Shown: positions 46,301-58,139 of the stretch, in pieces
How the letters are laid out: the number at the start of each line of letters is the position of its first letter
Numbering within the stretch: position 1 is the stretch's first letter
DNA from: Nageia nagi
Lineage: Eukaryota; Pinophyta
DNA: 64,000 nt
Assembly: GCA_050084985.1 (NCBI GenBank)
Contig: JBITNC010000001.1
Span: forward strand, 23,808,001 to 23,872,000
Direction: 5' to 3'
Translations under genes and position numbers: made by a program
Notes under the pieces: model-generated
What the model was told of the DNA's origin: nothing
Database searches by the model: none
What the model saw: the letters and a program-made list of their open reading frames with translations, nothing else

Positions 46301-46420
46301 TCAATTCATTATAATGGTTATAGATAAAGATAAATAATTGTTAATATTTAAAATATTTCTAAACATTTAACCATTTTATCGTGCTATGATTTGCAAGGTT
46401 GGGCATTTAACAATGATGTC
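43306..46420. other. About 3.1 kb without recognisable genes
   Basis: AT-rich. Frames over 60 codons (for example 43278-43484, 43746-43967, 44705-44908 and 46065-46337) are isolated, biased in composition and match nothing known to me. Probably ancient repeat DNA. Confidence 0.35.
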
Positions 46421-46825
46421 ACACTATGAAGATGATGATGCCAAAATATGGTCTATTGCACTCCAATAAGATCTTCAATATTGAATGCCATGTCTGAAGA
46501 TGATGATGTCAATATGTGATTTTATGCACTCGAACAAGGTATTCAATACTGAATATCATTTTTGCAAAGATTATGATATCAATATATAGTTTATGGTACT
46601 CCAACAAGGTCTTCAATATTGAATGTCACATCATGAAGATGATGATGTTAGCATGTGGTTTTTTACACATGCAAGATCTTCAATACTAAACACTATATCA
46701 TGAAGTTGATGATATAAACATATGGTTTACCACACTTTGATAATATCTTCAATACTAAATATTGCACTACAAAGATGATAAAATCAACATATCATTTGTT
46801 ACACTTGAACAAGGTTTGTAAATAC
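46421..46825. repeat. Tandem array, about six units of 68 bp
   Basis: Units begin TGAAGATGATGATG or a variant and end CTTCAATATTGAATG(C/T)CA. Starts lie at about 46424, 46493, 46562, 46632, 46699 and 46768. Copies differ from each other at many sites; the last is partial. Confidence 0.75.
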
Positions 46826-46839
46826 CTAACAATTGCTTA

Positions 46840-47700
46840 TTTGCCTTTCTTAGGTGACTCATGGTGGTTTGATGTATTTTATAGATAATCATGATCATTT
46901 TATAATTGCATGATCACTTTGACACTTTATCACTTTTTTTTTTATCATTTTTGATATTATTTCTTAATCGACCTATTGGTTTTTCAACTAGTCAATCAAT
47001 CTAACTTTGAAATCCTAATCAGCCTACTGATTGGTCCCTATCAAAATATAAAAATCAATTTGAAATCATTTTTCCCTCTCTCCAACATTCATATCATGAA
47101 TTCCTCTCATTTATACATCCTATAAACCTTATGTACAAACTTTGTAGTCTTATACACACTTGTGCACTCACTTTGAGCCATACCCATCACCTATAAGTGT
47201 AAAAAGCTAGATTTTGGTATTATTCAAGAAAGGAATATTTGGGTATGCATGTGTTTTTTGGATTTTTGTATGCACTAATAGTGTTTTAAATTATTTTTAT
47301 AGGTTTTGTATCTCCTCTTAATAGATATCATATCCTTTTATTATTTAGAAGTTACATTGTGCATGGTTGCATATATGGATTCTAGTTTAGTCTCTTAGTA
47401 GATCTAGGCTAGGTTAGTATATTTTTTTATTTTAAATCAAATATAAAATCACTATAAGCTTTTGTAATATATATGAGTGTATATTTACATGCATTTTAGG
47501 CATTATCTTATTTTCTAATACCTTGTTCATTCAAGGCTAGGAGATTTACATGCCCACAAGCTTGTTTAGCTTTGTCTTGGGGTGTTAAGTACTTAGTATC
47601 TTGAAATCCCATAAATTTTTTTTTTTTGTAGAACCATGGATAATTTAGGAACATAAAATAAAGTAACATCTCTCATCCTTAGCTCATTGTCTTGTTTTAT
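46840..47700 (+). mobile_element. Possible diverged LTR related to element G
   Basis: Shows in order the same landmarks as 33180-33930: a TATA box (CAAAATATAAAAATC, 47043), a short leader, and a block GTCTTGGGGTGTTAAGTACT (about 47574) like GTCTTCAAGGTATTAAGTAC in the G family. Ends not found. Confidence 0.3.
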
Positions 47701-48071
47701 CATTCTTTATCACTAATGCTTGTAAAAATCATTATTTTTGATGTAGGCATTACAAGACCCTTTGGGTTGTTAACATCTTATATTTTAATTCAAAAAAGGT
47801 GGGCCTTGGATTTCTCTAAAAGGTATTTCTTTGACCCTAAGAATTATTTTCCTATGGCAATATTTTATTTCCATGATAAAGGTTTTCCTAACAATGGCAA
47901 GTATTTTCTAATCATGATAAGTATTTTTATGACTGCATCAAGTTTTTTCTAATAATGGCAAGGGTTTTACTTATATGGTAAGGGTTATTTATTGATTATA
48001 ATTCTTTATTGATTCAAATTTTGGATCATATATTAATGATAAGTATCATGTAGATATTATGGAGTCATCTA
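47701..48071. other. No gene; short imperfect repeats
   Basis: Contains diverged copies of an AATGGCAAGTATTTTCTAAT-like unit at 47890-47990. An 86-codon frame at 47692-47952 is not recognisable. Confidence 0.3.
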
Positions 48072-49461
48072 TGATGAACCATTTCTAGGCTCACTTTTCA
48101 AACATGCCCTAAAGGGAAGGGATGTTTGGTTTCTAGCTTTCAAACTAGCCAAAACAAGCTCAAACATGTACCAAATATCTAATGATTTTATAGGAATGGA
48201 AAGATATGAGTTAAAATTACAAAAAATAGCTTCAAACCCTAACATCCAACTATGATGAGCAATTACAAAATAAATGCAAGCAAATATCTCTAATATATCA
48301 ATGACTTGAGCAGAGGCAAAATGATACTTCAATATTGTAAAACATGCTCCACAAATAAATATCAAATAATGAAATAGACACTTCAATCCAATGTTACAAA
48401 TAGGAAGAAAAAAAAGTAATTTGGCAATGTAAAGAAGTTCCAAATCCAATGTCCATGCACAAAGAGAAAAATAGCAATATTTTGACAATAAAAGTAATTG
48501 TATTGATAAAGCAATGGTAAAGCATAATTACAATGTTTTTTCACCCTATGAATTTTATACTAGGACTATATCTTATAGGGTTATTTTGGATGGCTCTAGG
48601 GCCTCACCAATCTCAAAAGTAATGAGGCAAGACTAGGTATCCTCTATATTAGCTATGATGAAACCAACAACATTCCTCTTAAGATGGCTAGAGTAGGTTC
48701 GAAGGTAGCCTCCTATCCCCTCGATACCTCAAATGCAAGTCACCTCACAAGTGGTAAAGATAGAGTCTCCACTTAATCTGAAATAAAATGGTTTAATATC
48801 AAATTCACCATAACTCATAATATATGTGAGTTCTCCTTTAATAGGCAGGGTGATCATCTTCTAATCTTGCATTGAGATGAGTTGAGGTGGAGAGATGTGA
48901 TCCATAGGGTCATGTATGCAACATCCAATAAAGGGAGCCTTGGGATAAATAAAATCATATCCAAGGGTTATAAATGCTAATGTAAAAAGAGGGGGTGATA
49001 TTGAAGTGCATTTGATTAGTGCAATTGGTCCATATGCCTAGGAAGGTCATGAGGGATCTTGGGATGTTCCCATGCCCAACGTCCATATTCTAGGGTCATT
49101 CACTTACCTCAAGAGTACGAATGCCTAGTTCAAAATACCACATCCATAGTTAAAACCCCAAATGATCTCATAGTCAGTGCAATCACCTAAGGGGATGCTC
49201 TACCTTGAAGAGGGTAGTACTAATGACTAGAGATACATTTAATGCCAATATCATAACCATCAAGGTTAAAATATATAATGCCTCATTTAGGGAGACTAAT
49301 ATTGCATTTACAATTAATAATTACCTTGGTATTACTTATACATCATTATTAACATAATTAATTATCAAATTACTCCTATCATGCTAAAGTAGACCCAACA
49401 TCCCATAATTGGAGCAATTAACTAGTATCCAAGTGGAACTTACAATAAAGGGCTTATTACA
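48072..49461 (-). mobile_element. Solo LTR of the element D family
   Basis: On the minus strand it runs from TGTAATAAGCCCTTT (49461) to ...GGTTCATCA (48072). It matches LTRs of D throughout, for instance ATGATCATCTTCTAATCTTG at 48850, ATTACCTTGGTATTA at 49321 and CTCTACCTTGAAGAGGG at 49200. There is no primer site or internal sequence next to it, so it is probably the product of LTR-LTR recombination. Flanking 5-mers (ATCTA, ATGAA) do not match convincingly. Confidence 0.8.
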
Positions 49462-50573
49462 ATGAAATGCTCCTAACTAAATATAAAATACTCATAAATT
49501 AACTAAGTAATAATTGCACATCCTTAAAGGAAGGATGTGATCTTTATAGGAGTAAACTAGAAAGAGAATTCTAGATTCCTATATGTGCATGCAATATGAG
49601 CATATTGGCTTGGCAGGTGAACTTCAAAGTATCATAACATCCTCATTTATTAATCAAAATAGGTCATGTAACCTATAAAATTTATTGGCATGAGGTCCTC
49701 TTTCCATTTTTGATATTGAAACATCCATTTTTGGTGTTGAAACATCTATTTGTGGCTTGCAGGAGATGAAATCTCCTTAAAACCAAAAATGAATGAAACC
49801 TTAAAAATTGTAAATGCTACAAGATTGCCCCTCCAAAATTACTTGACCCAAAGTAATGCTAAATCATCTGCTAAGCTGATAATATCCCAATTTTTTTCCA
49901 AAGTAGGTTCTTTATGATTCCCTTGTTCAATTATGATATTGCATGCAAAATGTATCACCAAAAAGATTCCAATTCCTTTTCTCCATACAAGGATGCCAAG
50001 AAATACCATGAAGTATTCATGTTATTTCAAAGAAACCTTACAAAAATTTCTCCCAAGTATGTTAAAATCTTTTCAAACCTTGTTGGAGAGTTTAATGTTC
50101 CCCAAGTTTCCCAAATAAGTTGTAAACTACATAAGTGTGTTTGCAACCTTACCAATGATGCTTAATGGCATGATATTAGGCTCCCAAATGTCTAACTATT
50201 CTTCCAAACTAGCCTTTCTAAATATGTTAATAGCCTTTTTGATGTCCACACATATGGCATGGATAAAGTAATTAGACCTAATAAGTATTGTAGTCTTATG
50301 TATAGACAAATATTGGATGTGACCATGCTCCCAAACCTCTAACATGCTTGTTGTAATAACTTCTAAGTTCAAGGTATAACATGATACATTGGTGTTAAAA
50401 TCCTTCTTCAAAGATGTCCATAACATCTTGTTGATCTCTTCCTTGCATGGTGCAACCTAAATGTTTCCTATTTGAAGATCCTTGCATAATATTATGGTGT
50501 AGGGAGTAGTCATACTTCTAATGTTTGGGCTCCACACTTCTAAAATATCAATCACCTATTTTGGGTACCCAAC
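49462..50573. other. No recognised gene
   Basis: A plus-strand frame of 83 codons (49914-50165; YHEVFMLFQRNLTKISPKYV) and a minus-strand frame of 76 codons (50196-50426) are open, but neither belongs to a family I know. Confidence 0.3.
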
Positions 50574-52600
50574 TGTAATGACTCACCTAATTACACTTAT
50601 TATGACTCAAACACCTTTGGGAATTTGAATGTGATTGAGACTATTTGTGTGATGATATGACTAATAATTAATGGTTATATGCAATAATTATATCAGTTTG
50701 ATTCTCATTTCAAGGTTTTTGTGACATAGTTTATAGGTTGAATCAACATGGGAGTTAGGTTAGAGACTATAGGGAACCAAATATGAGTTGGTTACAAGAG
50801 TAAAATTGGTAAGAGTGAGAAAATGATCAATGTTTATTCATTGATAATCCATATGGATCTTTGTAAATCATATAGTTACATCTCATACTTATTGTGCACA
50901 ATACTTAATCCCTTGTGTTATGTATGATCTTTGTGTATGCACTAAAACTTTTTACCTTGTAGAATGGGTGGTATTTGTAGATAAAATTATGTGATAAATA
51001 TTTATTGTGCATTCCTAAATTGATTTGGAAAATTAATTAACTATTTTGAATATTGCAAGGGAATATTATAGATATTTAAATTTAAAATTTTCACTTAAGA
51101 ATTTTATTTTTACATGTAATAATTTTTAGGGTTAGGTGAAAATAAATTTATCAAGGGATGATGGACTATTTTGGTATTTTACATTAGGTGTGTAAACTAA
51201 ATGAGGGACTATTTTGGTATTTTGCATTAGGTGTGCAAAATAATTGAGTGACTATCTCCATACATTTTGGTATTTTGCATTAGGTGTGCAAAATAATTGA
51301 GAGACTATTTATATACATTTTGGTATTTAGCATGAGATATACAAAATAATTTATATAACTATATAGATCTTGGTACTTTCAAAAAAACTTGGTAAAATAT
51401 CACCATAAAATAAAAAGCCTCCATGTCCCTCATGAACAAAAAATTGAGCTGGACAAATAGTAAAATTTTTGGGAGTGTTATACAAATATTTTTCTATAAA
51501 TACCTAAGGAACCTTTAGAAAAATACATCATCCACTGATACCCTCTTCCCAAATCTTGGCCTTGACATCTGTGAAGGAGGGAGTCTCTCTCTTCTTATTT
51601 TTCCATTCACAAGTTGAGGTGCTCTTCTTATATTTTAGCCACTAGTGCTAAAATGTTTAGTTTAAGCTATGCATTTTATGTGTGAATTTTGAAGTTTAAT
51701 TGAAGGGTGGAATTGATTATTTAAGAGTTTGTGATGATAATAAAAAAATATTTTATTATTATTATGCCATGTGAGAGGCATAATAGTTTCTATTTGACAC
51801 ATGCATATGATTATATTATAAATTTTGTGTATATGTGGTTGGAGGTATCTAGATGGAGGAGTAAGAAATTTATTTAAAATTATTTATTTTGTCTAAATTA
51901 GTAGTCATGGGTGATAAATTTTATGAAATGCCATCTTAAAAAAATAGAGATTTTTCAAATAGGTACCCTCCTTGTGTTGTGTTTGACTATGCCTAGGCCA
52001 TCTTGTAGGCCACATGAATACTATTAAATATATGTACTAAGGTATTATTTATTGGATTGCAAGTTTCATATATGTGCTATGAAATGAGCTTCAGAGTGTT
52101 GTTGAATATCTACTCATAATTAAATCTAGCATTGCGTACTTAGGAACCACCTTTAAAAATCCATTTTTATGTAATCTTTCACAAACTTTAGAAGAAATGA
52201 TTGGGAACTTTGAAGCTTGGCTACCAATTGATGTCATCATGGATTTTCATCATTACATCATATTTCATTGCAAAGGGACACTAGTAATATTAAAGTGGAC
52301 CTTTCTATGATGTTTTATAAGTAGGGTATCAAGATTTGAAGCCCAACATATGAACTAAAATGATATCATTTACATGTAAGACCCTCACTTTCCATACTAC
52401 ATGAGCTAGAATTGTGTATCCATAATGTATTCTTCATCTTCTACTAAACCCAAATGTGCAATTCCCCTTTATCTAATTTTATAGTCAATAAAACTTCCCT
52501 ATAGCTCCTACACACAACCCATATATACACTACCATATTATAGCATTTTCAATTTTCATCGAGTGGGATCTCTGACACATATCTCCTAGATTTGAAATAG
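50574..52600 (+). mobile_element. LTR-like sequence with promoter and short tandem array
   Basis: TGTAATGACTCACC at 50574 could be an LTR start. About 900 bp on, a TATA box (TTCTATAAATACC, about 51491) is followed by a leader-like segment. Just upstream, at 51169-51365, are four units of 43-53 bp starting TTTTGGTATTTTGCATTAGG. No matching partner in the window, no coding frame, 3' end not found. Confidence 0.3.
51169..51365 (+). repeat. Short tandem array upstream of the TATA box, 53-bp units
   Basis: Four copies of TTTTGGTATTTTGCATTAGG...; the two central copies are nearly identical and 53 bp long, the first is about 43 bp. Repeats upstream of a TATA box are a common LTR enhancer layout. 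Confidence 0.65.
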
Positions 52601-52757
52601 AATCCCATGGAGGATATTTGTAAAGTACTTAGTGATGAGTTTCTAGAATGAGCAACCTTCTCAGAGTCTAGGAGTGATATCTCCCTCGATGTAAGCATAT
52701 AATCTTATTATGTAAATTTCTATCACATTGTCATGTGCATCTTTATTACTAAGCCTT

Positions 52758-53398
52758 TGTAGATGCCTCAAAATGAACCTTTATGTATTTAATAAATCAT
52801 TTTAATCCCTTAACAAATTATTATATAAAAAGGGATTAAAAATGTATAAAAGAGGTGTAGGCCATGTATTTGATCCTTGTGGATTATACAAGGGGTCAAA
52901 ATATCAAATTCATGTAAACTTGTATCATATATAAAGGCATCATTTGATGACCTATAGATCATAAGGAATCATGGGCAAATAATCATTTCAAGCTAATACA
53001 AGGATTATCAATTGAAGATCATTTGAAGGATTACAACTTGTTTTATCTATCTATATTACACATCTATTATTCTGTAAGTTCACATGTATGTTCATAATTT
53101 GATTATTCACTAATTTGATCATTGCTACATTCTTGTTCACCTTTGTAATTTCACTTATATTATAGTGTTCGATAGCATGCCAATTCTAGGATGCTAGAGT
53201 GTACTTGTTCATGAATGTATGCTCTATATTTTGTACTATTTTATGATTAATAGAATGAATGTAAAATCTAAGTAAACACTACTGCATTCTTACTACATGT
53301 TATTTGCCATATTTTTGATATATGTAATATTTATAAAGTAAAAGCAGTAGTACATTAATCAACCCCATTTACATTAATTTCATTATTTAGCTACTACA
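52758..53398 (+). mobile_element. 5' LTR of element B (Tat-lineage Ty3/Gypsy)
   Basis: TGTAGATGCCTCAAAATGAA... to ...TTAGCTACTACA, 641 bp, followed by the primer site. Matches 60734-61221. The TATA box is ATCATATATAAAGGC at about 52924. The 5-mer before it is GCCTT; the partner cannot be checked because the 3' LTR is cut. Confidence 0.88.
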
Positions 53399-53401
53399 TT
53401 T

Positions 53402-53419
53402 TGGTGAACTCGATTGCTC
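53402..53419 (+). other. Primer-binding site of element B
   Basis: TGGTGAACTCGATTGCTC three bases after the LTR end, the same type as in elements A and F. Confidence 0.6.
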
Positions 53420-53519
53420 TATTTATCTTTCCCTAGAGGCGAGATCATGCTAGCCCTTCTTATCAATATTAGGCTATTAGTGCCATATATTTTATCTTTA
53501 GGACACCAATGACATTAAT

Positions 53520-54640
53520 ATGGATCAATTCATAGCCACTCTTCAATCTCTGAACATGAATATTCTAGATTTGCAAAGGGAGATTATTGTGAACAACAAT
53601 CCAAGTTCATCTAATATCTCACCATCTAATCCTTAATGAATATGATGGCATTTTTTTTTCAGCCTTGATGAATGACATCCATAAATTTTCCATACCACCT
53701 GATCATAAGACCCCCAAGTTTGAGATGTTTAGTAGTGAACAAGATCCCAAGTAGCATCTCATTAGCTTTCAAGAGGAGTTCTTGTTGAAACTAGGTTAGA
53801 TGAGATATTAATAGCTAACTTCTTCCCAAGGAGTTTGAAAGGTGATGCTACGTTAGTGGTTCTACTCTTTTTTTGGTAAGTTAATTGATTCCTTCAAAAC
53901 CTTAGTTCAAATACTTATGGGTCAATACAAGCATAATATTAAAGAATAAGGCAATATATCAGAATTATGTGCACTTTTTCAAGCAAGCAATGAAACCATA
54001 GTGAAGTATGTCTTACACTTCAAAAAGGTATGGCAAACTACTCGAGTTAAACTAGATGAATTTGATATTTATGGTATATTTTATGAATCTATTATTGCTT
54101 TACTTCAATTGCATGCTCATAGTGCTAAGGTGTTGGATTTAGTACTCTGGTTCAAGAATTAGTGCAAAAAGAGAAAGTTTTATTATCTATAGGAAAGCTT
54201 AAATATACATCTAACAATTTTTTCAAAGATAATAGGAAATCATACACCAAGAAAGAGGAGAAACTAGTTACTATGGCACATAGAACCAAGACTTCTCCAA
54301 AGGCACATAGATCTACTTCTTCAAAAGAGACCAACTACACATTTCCAATTCCACCAAGAATTATTTGAGGGACTTAATGAAGAAAGGCATTCTACACCCA
54401 CTTGAAAAAGTTGATGATGATACCCCTTTAGGTCACTTTGAGGCATATTGTACTTATCATCAATAAAAGGGCATGCTACAAACTTTTACAAAACATTGGA
54501 AGTAGCTATCATAGCCCTCATAAAACAAGGAAGGTACAATATTGATGAATGCCTCGCTAAACAAGGAGATGCCATCAATGTGGTCATAGTAGTCAAAGAG
54601 GTGTGTACTAACTTGCGAAGAGGATTTCCATAAAATGTTC
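53520..54640 (+). pseudogene. gag: Gag of element B
   Basis: The likely start is ATG 53520 (MDQFIATLQSLNMNILDLQR). It continues with PPDHKTPKFEMFSSEQDPK, the retrotransposon Gag core (NFFPRSLKGDAT after a frameshift) and NETIVKYVLHFKKVW. The zinc knuckle YCTYHQ.KGHATNFYKTLE (about 54448-54500) has lost its last Cys to Tyr and carries a stop. The end ALIKQGRYNIDECLAKQGDA is well preserved. About half a dozen stops and frameshifts. Confidence 0.85.
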
Positions 54641-54689
54641 CAAATCTAGTTGCCACTAAACAGTAAGTGTCCCACCTGATCCTAAAGTT

Positions 54690-55400
54690 TATAGTATGAT
54701 TTATCAATTAAAAAATACACCAACCAATATTAGCTTTTATGATCTCATTTCAATTTCTCAACCTCATAGGGATGTTTTATATACTTTATTTAAGAATGAA
54801 ACTATTCCTACTATCATTTCAATAGCTACATTTTTTGAGAAGTTCCAAACCATTAGGGAAAGTCACACTATATCCTTTCAAAAATATTAAATACTCAACC
54901 AAGAACTACTAGATGAGTCTATAGCTTTATATATCACTCCTACAGTAGATGAATGGGAAGTCAAAAGGACCATGGTAGATAATGGTTTAGCTATTAATTG
55001 TGTGTTCTAACTATTTTTTGACTCAATTACAAGAAAAAGGTGTAAACATTCCCTCATTAGAAGAAGCTACTTTCAAAATTAGAGCCTATGATAGTTCTTC
55101 TAAGAAACCACTAGGTAAAGCTACCATCATGATTACCATAAGAGTTAGAACTATTTCAGCCAAGTTTCAAGTAGTTGATTCCAAGTTGTCTTATAACATG
55201 CTTTTAGAAAGACCTTGGATCCATGATATGGAAGTTGTTCCTTTTACATTATATGGTAGACTAAAATTTGAATTCCAAGGAGAAGTACATATAATCTTAG
55301 CTAATCTTAAGCCTATGCACTATGCAATGCTGCTAACTTTGAGGAGATGGCCTTGGTTCCACCACTTTTGAAATAGAACACTTGGATGATCCCACATTGG
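54690..55400 (+). pseudogene. pro: Gag-protease linker and aspartic protease of element B
   Basis: VYSMIYQLKNTPTNISFYDL, then PHRDVLYTLFKNETIPT and FQTIRESHTISFQKY form the linker typical of Tat polyproteins. Protease: TMVDNGLAIN (active-site triad Asp-Asn-Gly, 54972-54995), a one-base frameshift near 55005, then a 123-codon open stretch with ATFKIRAYDSSSKKPLGKAT, KFQVVDSKLSYNMLLERPWI and LYGRLKFEFQGEVHIILANL. It processes the Gag-Pol polyprotein in living relatives. Confidence 0.85.
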
Positions 55401-55609
55401 GGGAAAATATAGATAAATAGGTGCAAATCATAGAAATAGGTATGGGCACTTACAAAATAGATGATAAAAACTTACTTTCATCTATTAAAGACTTGGGATG
55501 ACCTTAAATATTGCTATTTTAGGTTGCCAGTGCCATGCTGTTATGCATCTAGGGTGCTAATATCATATGAATGATGATTTAGTGATCCTTATAGCTCTAT
55601 TACATCTAA

Positions 55610-56340
55610 AATGATGGACTAGTCTTCTATAGATGATGTACCCATGTCTTCTGAATTTGGTAAAACCTTTCCTTCTACTTTTGTTAAAAAATATATGGTC
55701 AACAATTGCAAGTTCAAGGGAGGAGGTTTAGGTAAAACTAAGCAAGGTATGTTTGATTTTTCTATTTTTCCAAAAACATAAGTTACTAAGATAGGTCTAG
55801 GTAGTGATGGATAGGTAAAACAAAAATGGGGTCCCATAAAGTTTCTTAAACATCTAATATGATAGAATTATCTAATGGAATTCATGAAGATATGTGGATT
55901 GATCATAGCTTTCCTCTTACCTTTGATTATTTTAGTACTGATGATGATTTACTTGAATACTTGGGGGCACATTCAGAATTGCCCAAGTCTAACAAAAATG
56001 TCATGCCTCTTATATGCTTTATGAGTATGCTTACTTTGGCCAAGAGGTCAATTTTCATGATGTGTTATAGGTTCAACCCTTAGAAAAAGCTAAGATTATT
56101 GATCCTACTATGGAGGATTTGCCATCATTATTACCAATAAAGAAGGATCTCACCTTCCCATAAAATAGTTGCTAAACATTAACATTGGCACTATAGATAA
56201 GGAGACATTGCTTCAAATTGGAGTAGCCCTAGCCTCTTCCAAGAAAGAAAGGTACAAATCTAAATTCATCACACATTCTAAACATTTTTCTTGGTCTTAT
56301 GATGATATTCCTAGGTTATATCCTCCATTTTTATGCATAA
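55610..56340 (+). pseudogene. Protease-RT linker with G-patch-like motif, element B
   Basis: About 55688-55750 encodes KKYMVNNCKFKGGGLGKTKQ, then GM: the Gly-x-Gly-Leu-Gly pattern followed by a conserved Gln-Gly is G-patch-like. A matching TKIGLGSDG follows. Then the acidic stretch FDYFSTDDDLLEYLGAHSEL (from about 55918) and NIGTIDKETLLQIGVALASS lead to RT. In other retroelements a G-patch binds nucleic acid; its role here is inferred. Element A has the same layout. Confidence 0.6.
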
Positions 56341-56379
56341 TTTGCCATTAAAATAAAATGCCAAACCAATTAAGCAAAA

Positions 56380-57170
56380 GCCTAGAAAAATACATCCTTC
56401 TAAGGCCTTGTTAGTCAAAAAATAGATAGATAAATACTTGCAAGTAGGATTCATAGAGCCTATTGATTATTCTAAGTGGATGTCTAACATTATTCCTATT
56501 ACTAAACCAATAGGTGAAATACAGGTATGTATTGATTTTCATGATATCAACAATGCTTGTCCTAAGAATGATTTTCCATTGCCTAATATTGATATGATTG
56601 GTGATAGCATAGCTGGTCATGATATGTTGTCATTTATGGATGGTTTTTTTTGGTTACAATCAAATATTAATTAATATTGCTAACTAACATAAAATTGCTT
56701 TCACAACCCCTTAGGGTAATTTTTGTTGGAAGATTATACCTTTTGGACTAAAAAATCAGGTGCTACATATCAAAGAGCCATGGTCAATATGTTTTATAAG
56801 CATATTCATAAAATAGTGGAGGTTTATGTTGATGACATTCTTATCAAATCAAAGCAAGGTCAAGACCATCTCCAAGCCCTTGAAGAGGTATTTAACATTT
56901 TGCAAAGGTACAAACTAAGACTTAAAACTTCAAAGTGTGCATTTAGAGTTACTTCTAGAAAATTGTTAAGGTTCATGGTTTATAATAGAGGAATTGATGT
57001 AGATCCTAAGAAATTAAAAGCCATTATTGACATGCCTCCACCTAGAAATTTGAAACAACTTAGAAGTCTTCAAGGAAAGATAAATTTAGTTAGGAGGTTC
57101 ATCTCACAACTAGGGGATAAGTGTAGACCATTCACTCACTCACTTAAGAATAATTTCAAGTTTGTATAGG
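56380..57170 (+). pseudogene. pol: Reverse transcriptase of element B
   Basis: KPRKIHPSKALLVKK, YLQVGFIEPIDYSKWMSNII, PIGEIQVCIDFHDINNACPK, then DFPLPNIDMIGDSIAGHDML and SFMDGFFWLQSNIN. A gap of stops follows at 56670-56720, then the intact catalytic box YVDDILIKSKQGQDHLQALE (56826). The connection ends with DPKKLKAIIDMPPPRNLKQL, RSLQGKINLVRRFISQLGDK, typical of the Tat branch. Two long open stretches (56438-56671, 56723-57166) make it the best preserved RT in the window, but it is still broken. Confidence 0.9.
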
Positions 57171-57172
57171 AT

Positions 57173-57600
57173 GTGAATTACCAAAAAGCATTTCAAGATA
57201 TCAAGCAATATTTGCTTAAACCCCTTATCCTTATTCCCATGGATTTTTTCCAACTAGCTTACTTGTATGCCATAGGAACCATGCTATGTAAAGAAACTAA
57301 AAATAACAATGAGAGGCCTATCTATTATCTAAGCAAGACATTGGTTGATTATGAGATAAGGTACACTCCTATGGAGAAGATTTGCTTTGCTATGATATTT
57401 ACCATTGAAAAATTAAGGCATTACTTGTTATATTGCACCACATATGTTGTTATTCTAGTTAATCGTTTAAAATATCTTATGGCTAAACAACACTTATCTA
57501 GTAGATTTGCAAAGTGACTAATGTTATCATAGGAATTTGATATTAATGTGGTGAAGCAAAAATCCATTAAAGAATAGGCCATTGCAAATTTGATAGTAGA
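57173..57600 (+). pseudogene. pol: First RNase H of element B
   Basis: NYQKAFQDIKQYLLKPLILI, AYLYAIGTMLC, RPIYYLSKTLVDYEIRYTPM, EKICFAMIFTIEKLRHYL and LNRLKYLMAKQHLSSRFAK. Where active RNase H has Asp before the first strand, this copy has none, as is usual for the RT-adjacent domain in Tat elements, which became a spacer. It runs into EFDINVVKQKSIKE (57535). Confidence 0.82.
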
Positions 57601-57779
57601 TTTATGTTAGGAAGGCAAGGAGGTTATCCATGAAGAATTTCTTAACATTTTTGAGGAGGAGCCATGACACCAGTAGCCTAATGACCTATCAATAAGGTAC
57701 TAGTGGTGCAAATTTTAAGAGATCTTCATCCTTGATGATTATATTTATCTTTTAGAGTATGATCTATAGTCTAGACCTT

Positions 57780-58060
57780 GTATTTTTGATGGTTCTAGAT
57801 GCATTCACGGAGCAGGGGTAGGTAATATTTTGGTATCCCCTACCAATAAAGTAATTCCTATTTATATAAATTGGATTTCAAATGCTAAGTATGAAGCTTT
57901 GATATTAGATTGAAGGTGGATTTAGAATTGAAAATCATAGATAGAAATTTACAAGGACTCACATCTTGTTATCAACCAATTGAAGGGTATTTATGATACC
58001 AAAGATGAGAAGCTAAGGCCTTATATGGTGGCTTGTGATTAAGTTGGTGGACAAGATTGA
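57780..58060 (+). pseudogene. pol: Second, archaeal-type RNase H of element B
   Basis: FDGSRCIHGAGVGNILVSPT (Asp, about 57788), YINWISNAKYEAL (Glu in YEAL, about 57890), then KDSHLVINQLKGIYDTKDEK (Asp, about 57957) and LRPYMVA. This Asp-Glu-Asp pattern with GAG.G is the additional RNase H found between the first RNase H and integrase in the Tat branch. One stop and a frameshift at about 57910. It marks A, B and probably F as Tat-like. Confidence 0.82.
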
Positions 58061-58139
58061 TAGGTATACTATTAAACCATTCCTAGGACTAATAATAGAT
58101 ATGTAGATTCTATGGTAACCACAACTCTTTGGTACCAAT

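Noticed and set aside
48069-48488. 139-codon minus-strand frame inside the solo LTR
   Set aside because: Lies wholly in LTR sequence that is broken by stops in the other two LTR copies of the family (7314 and 12137 ends).
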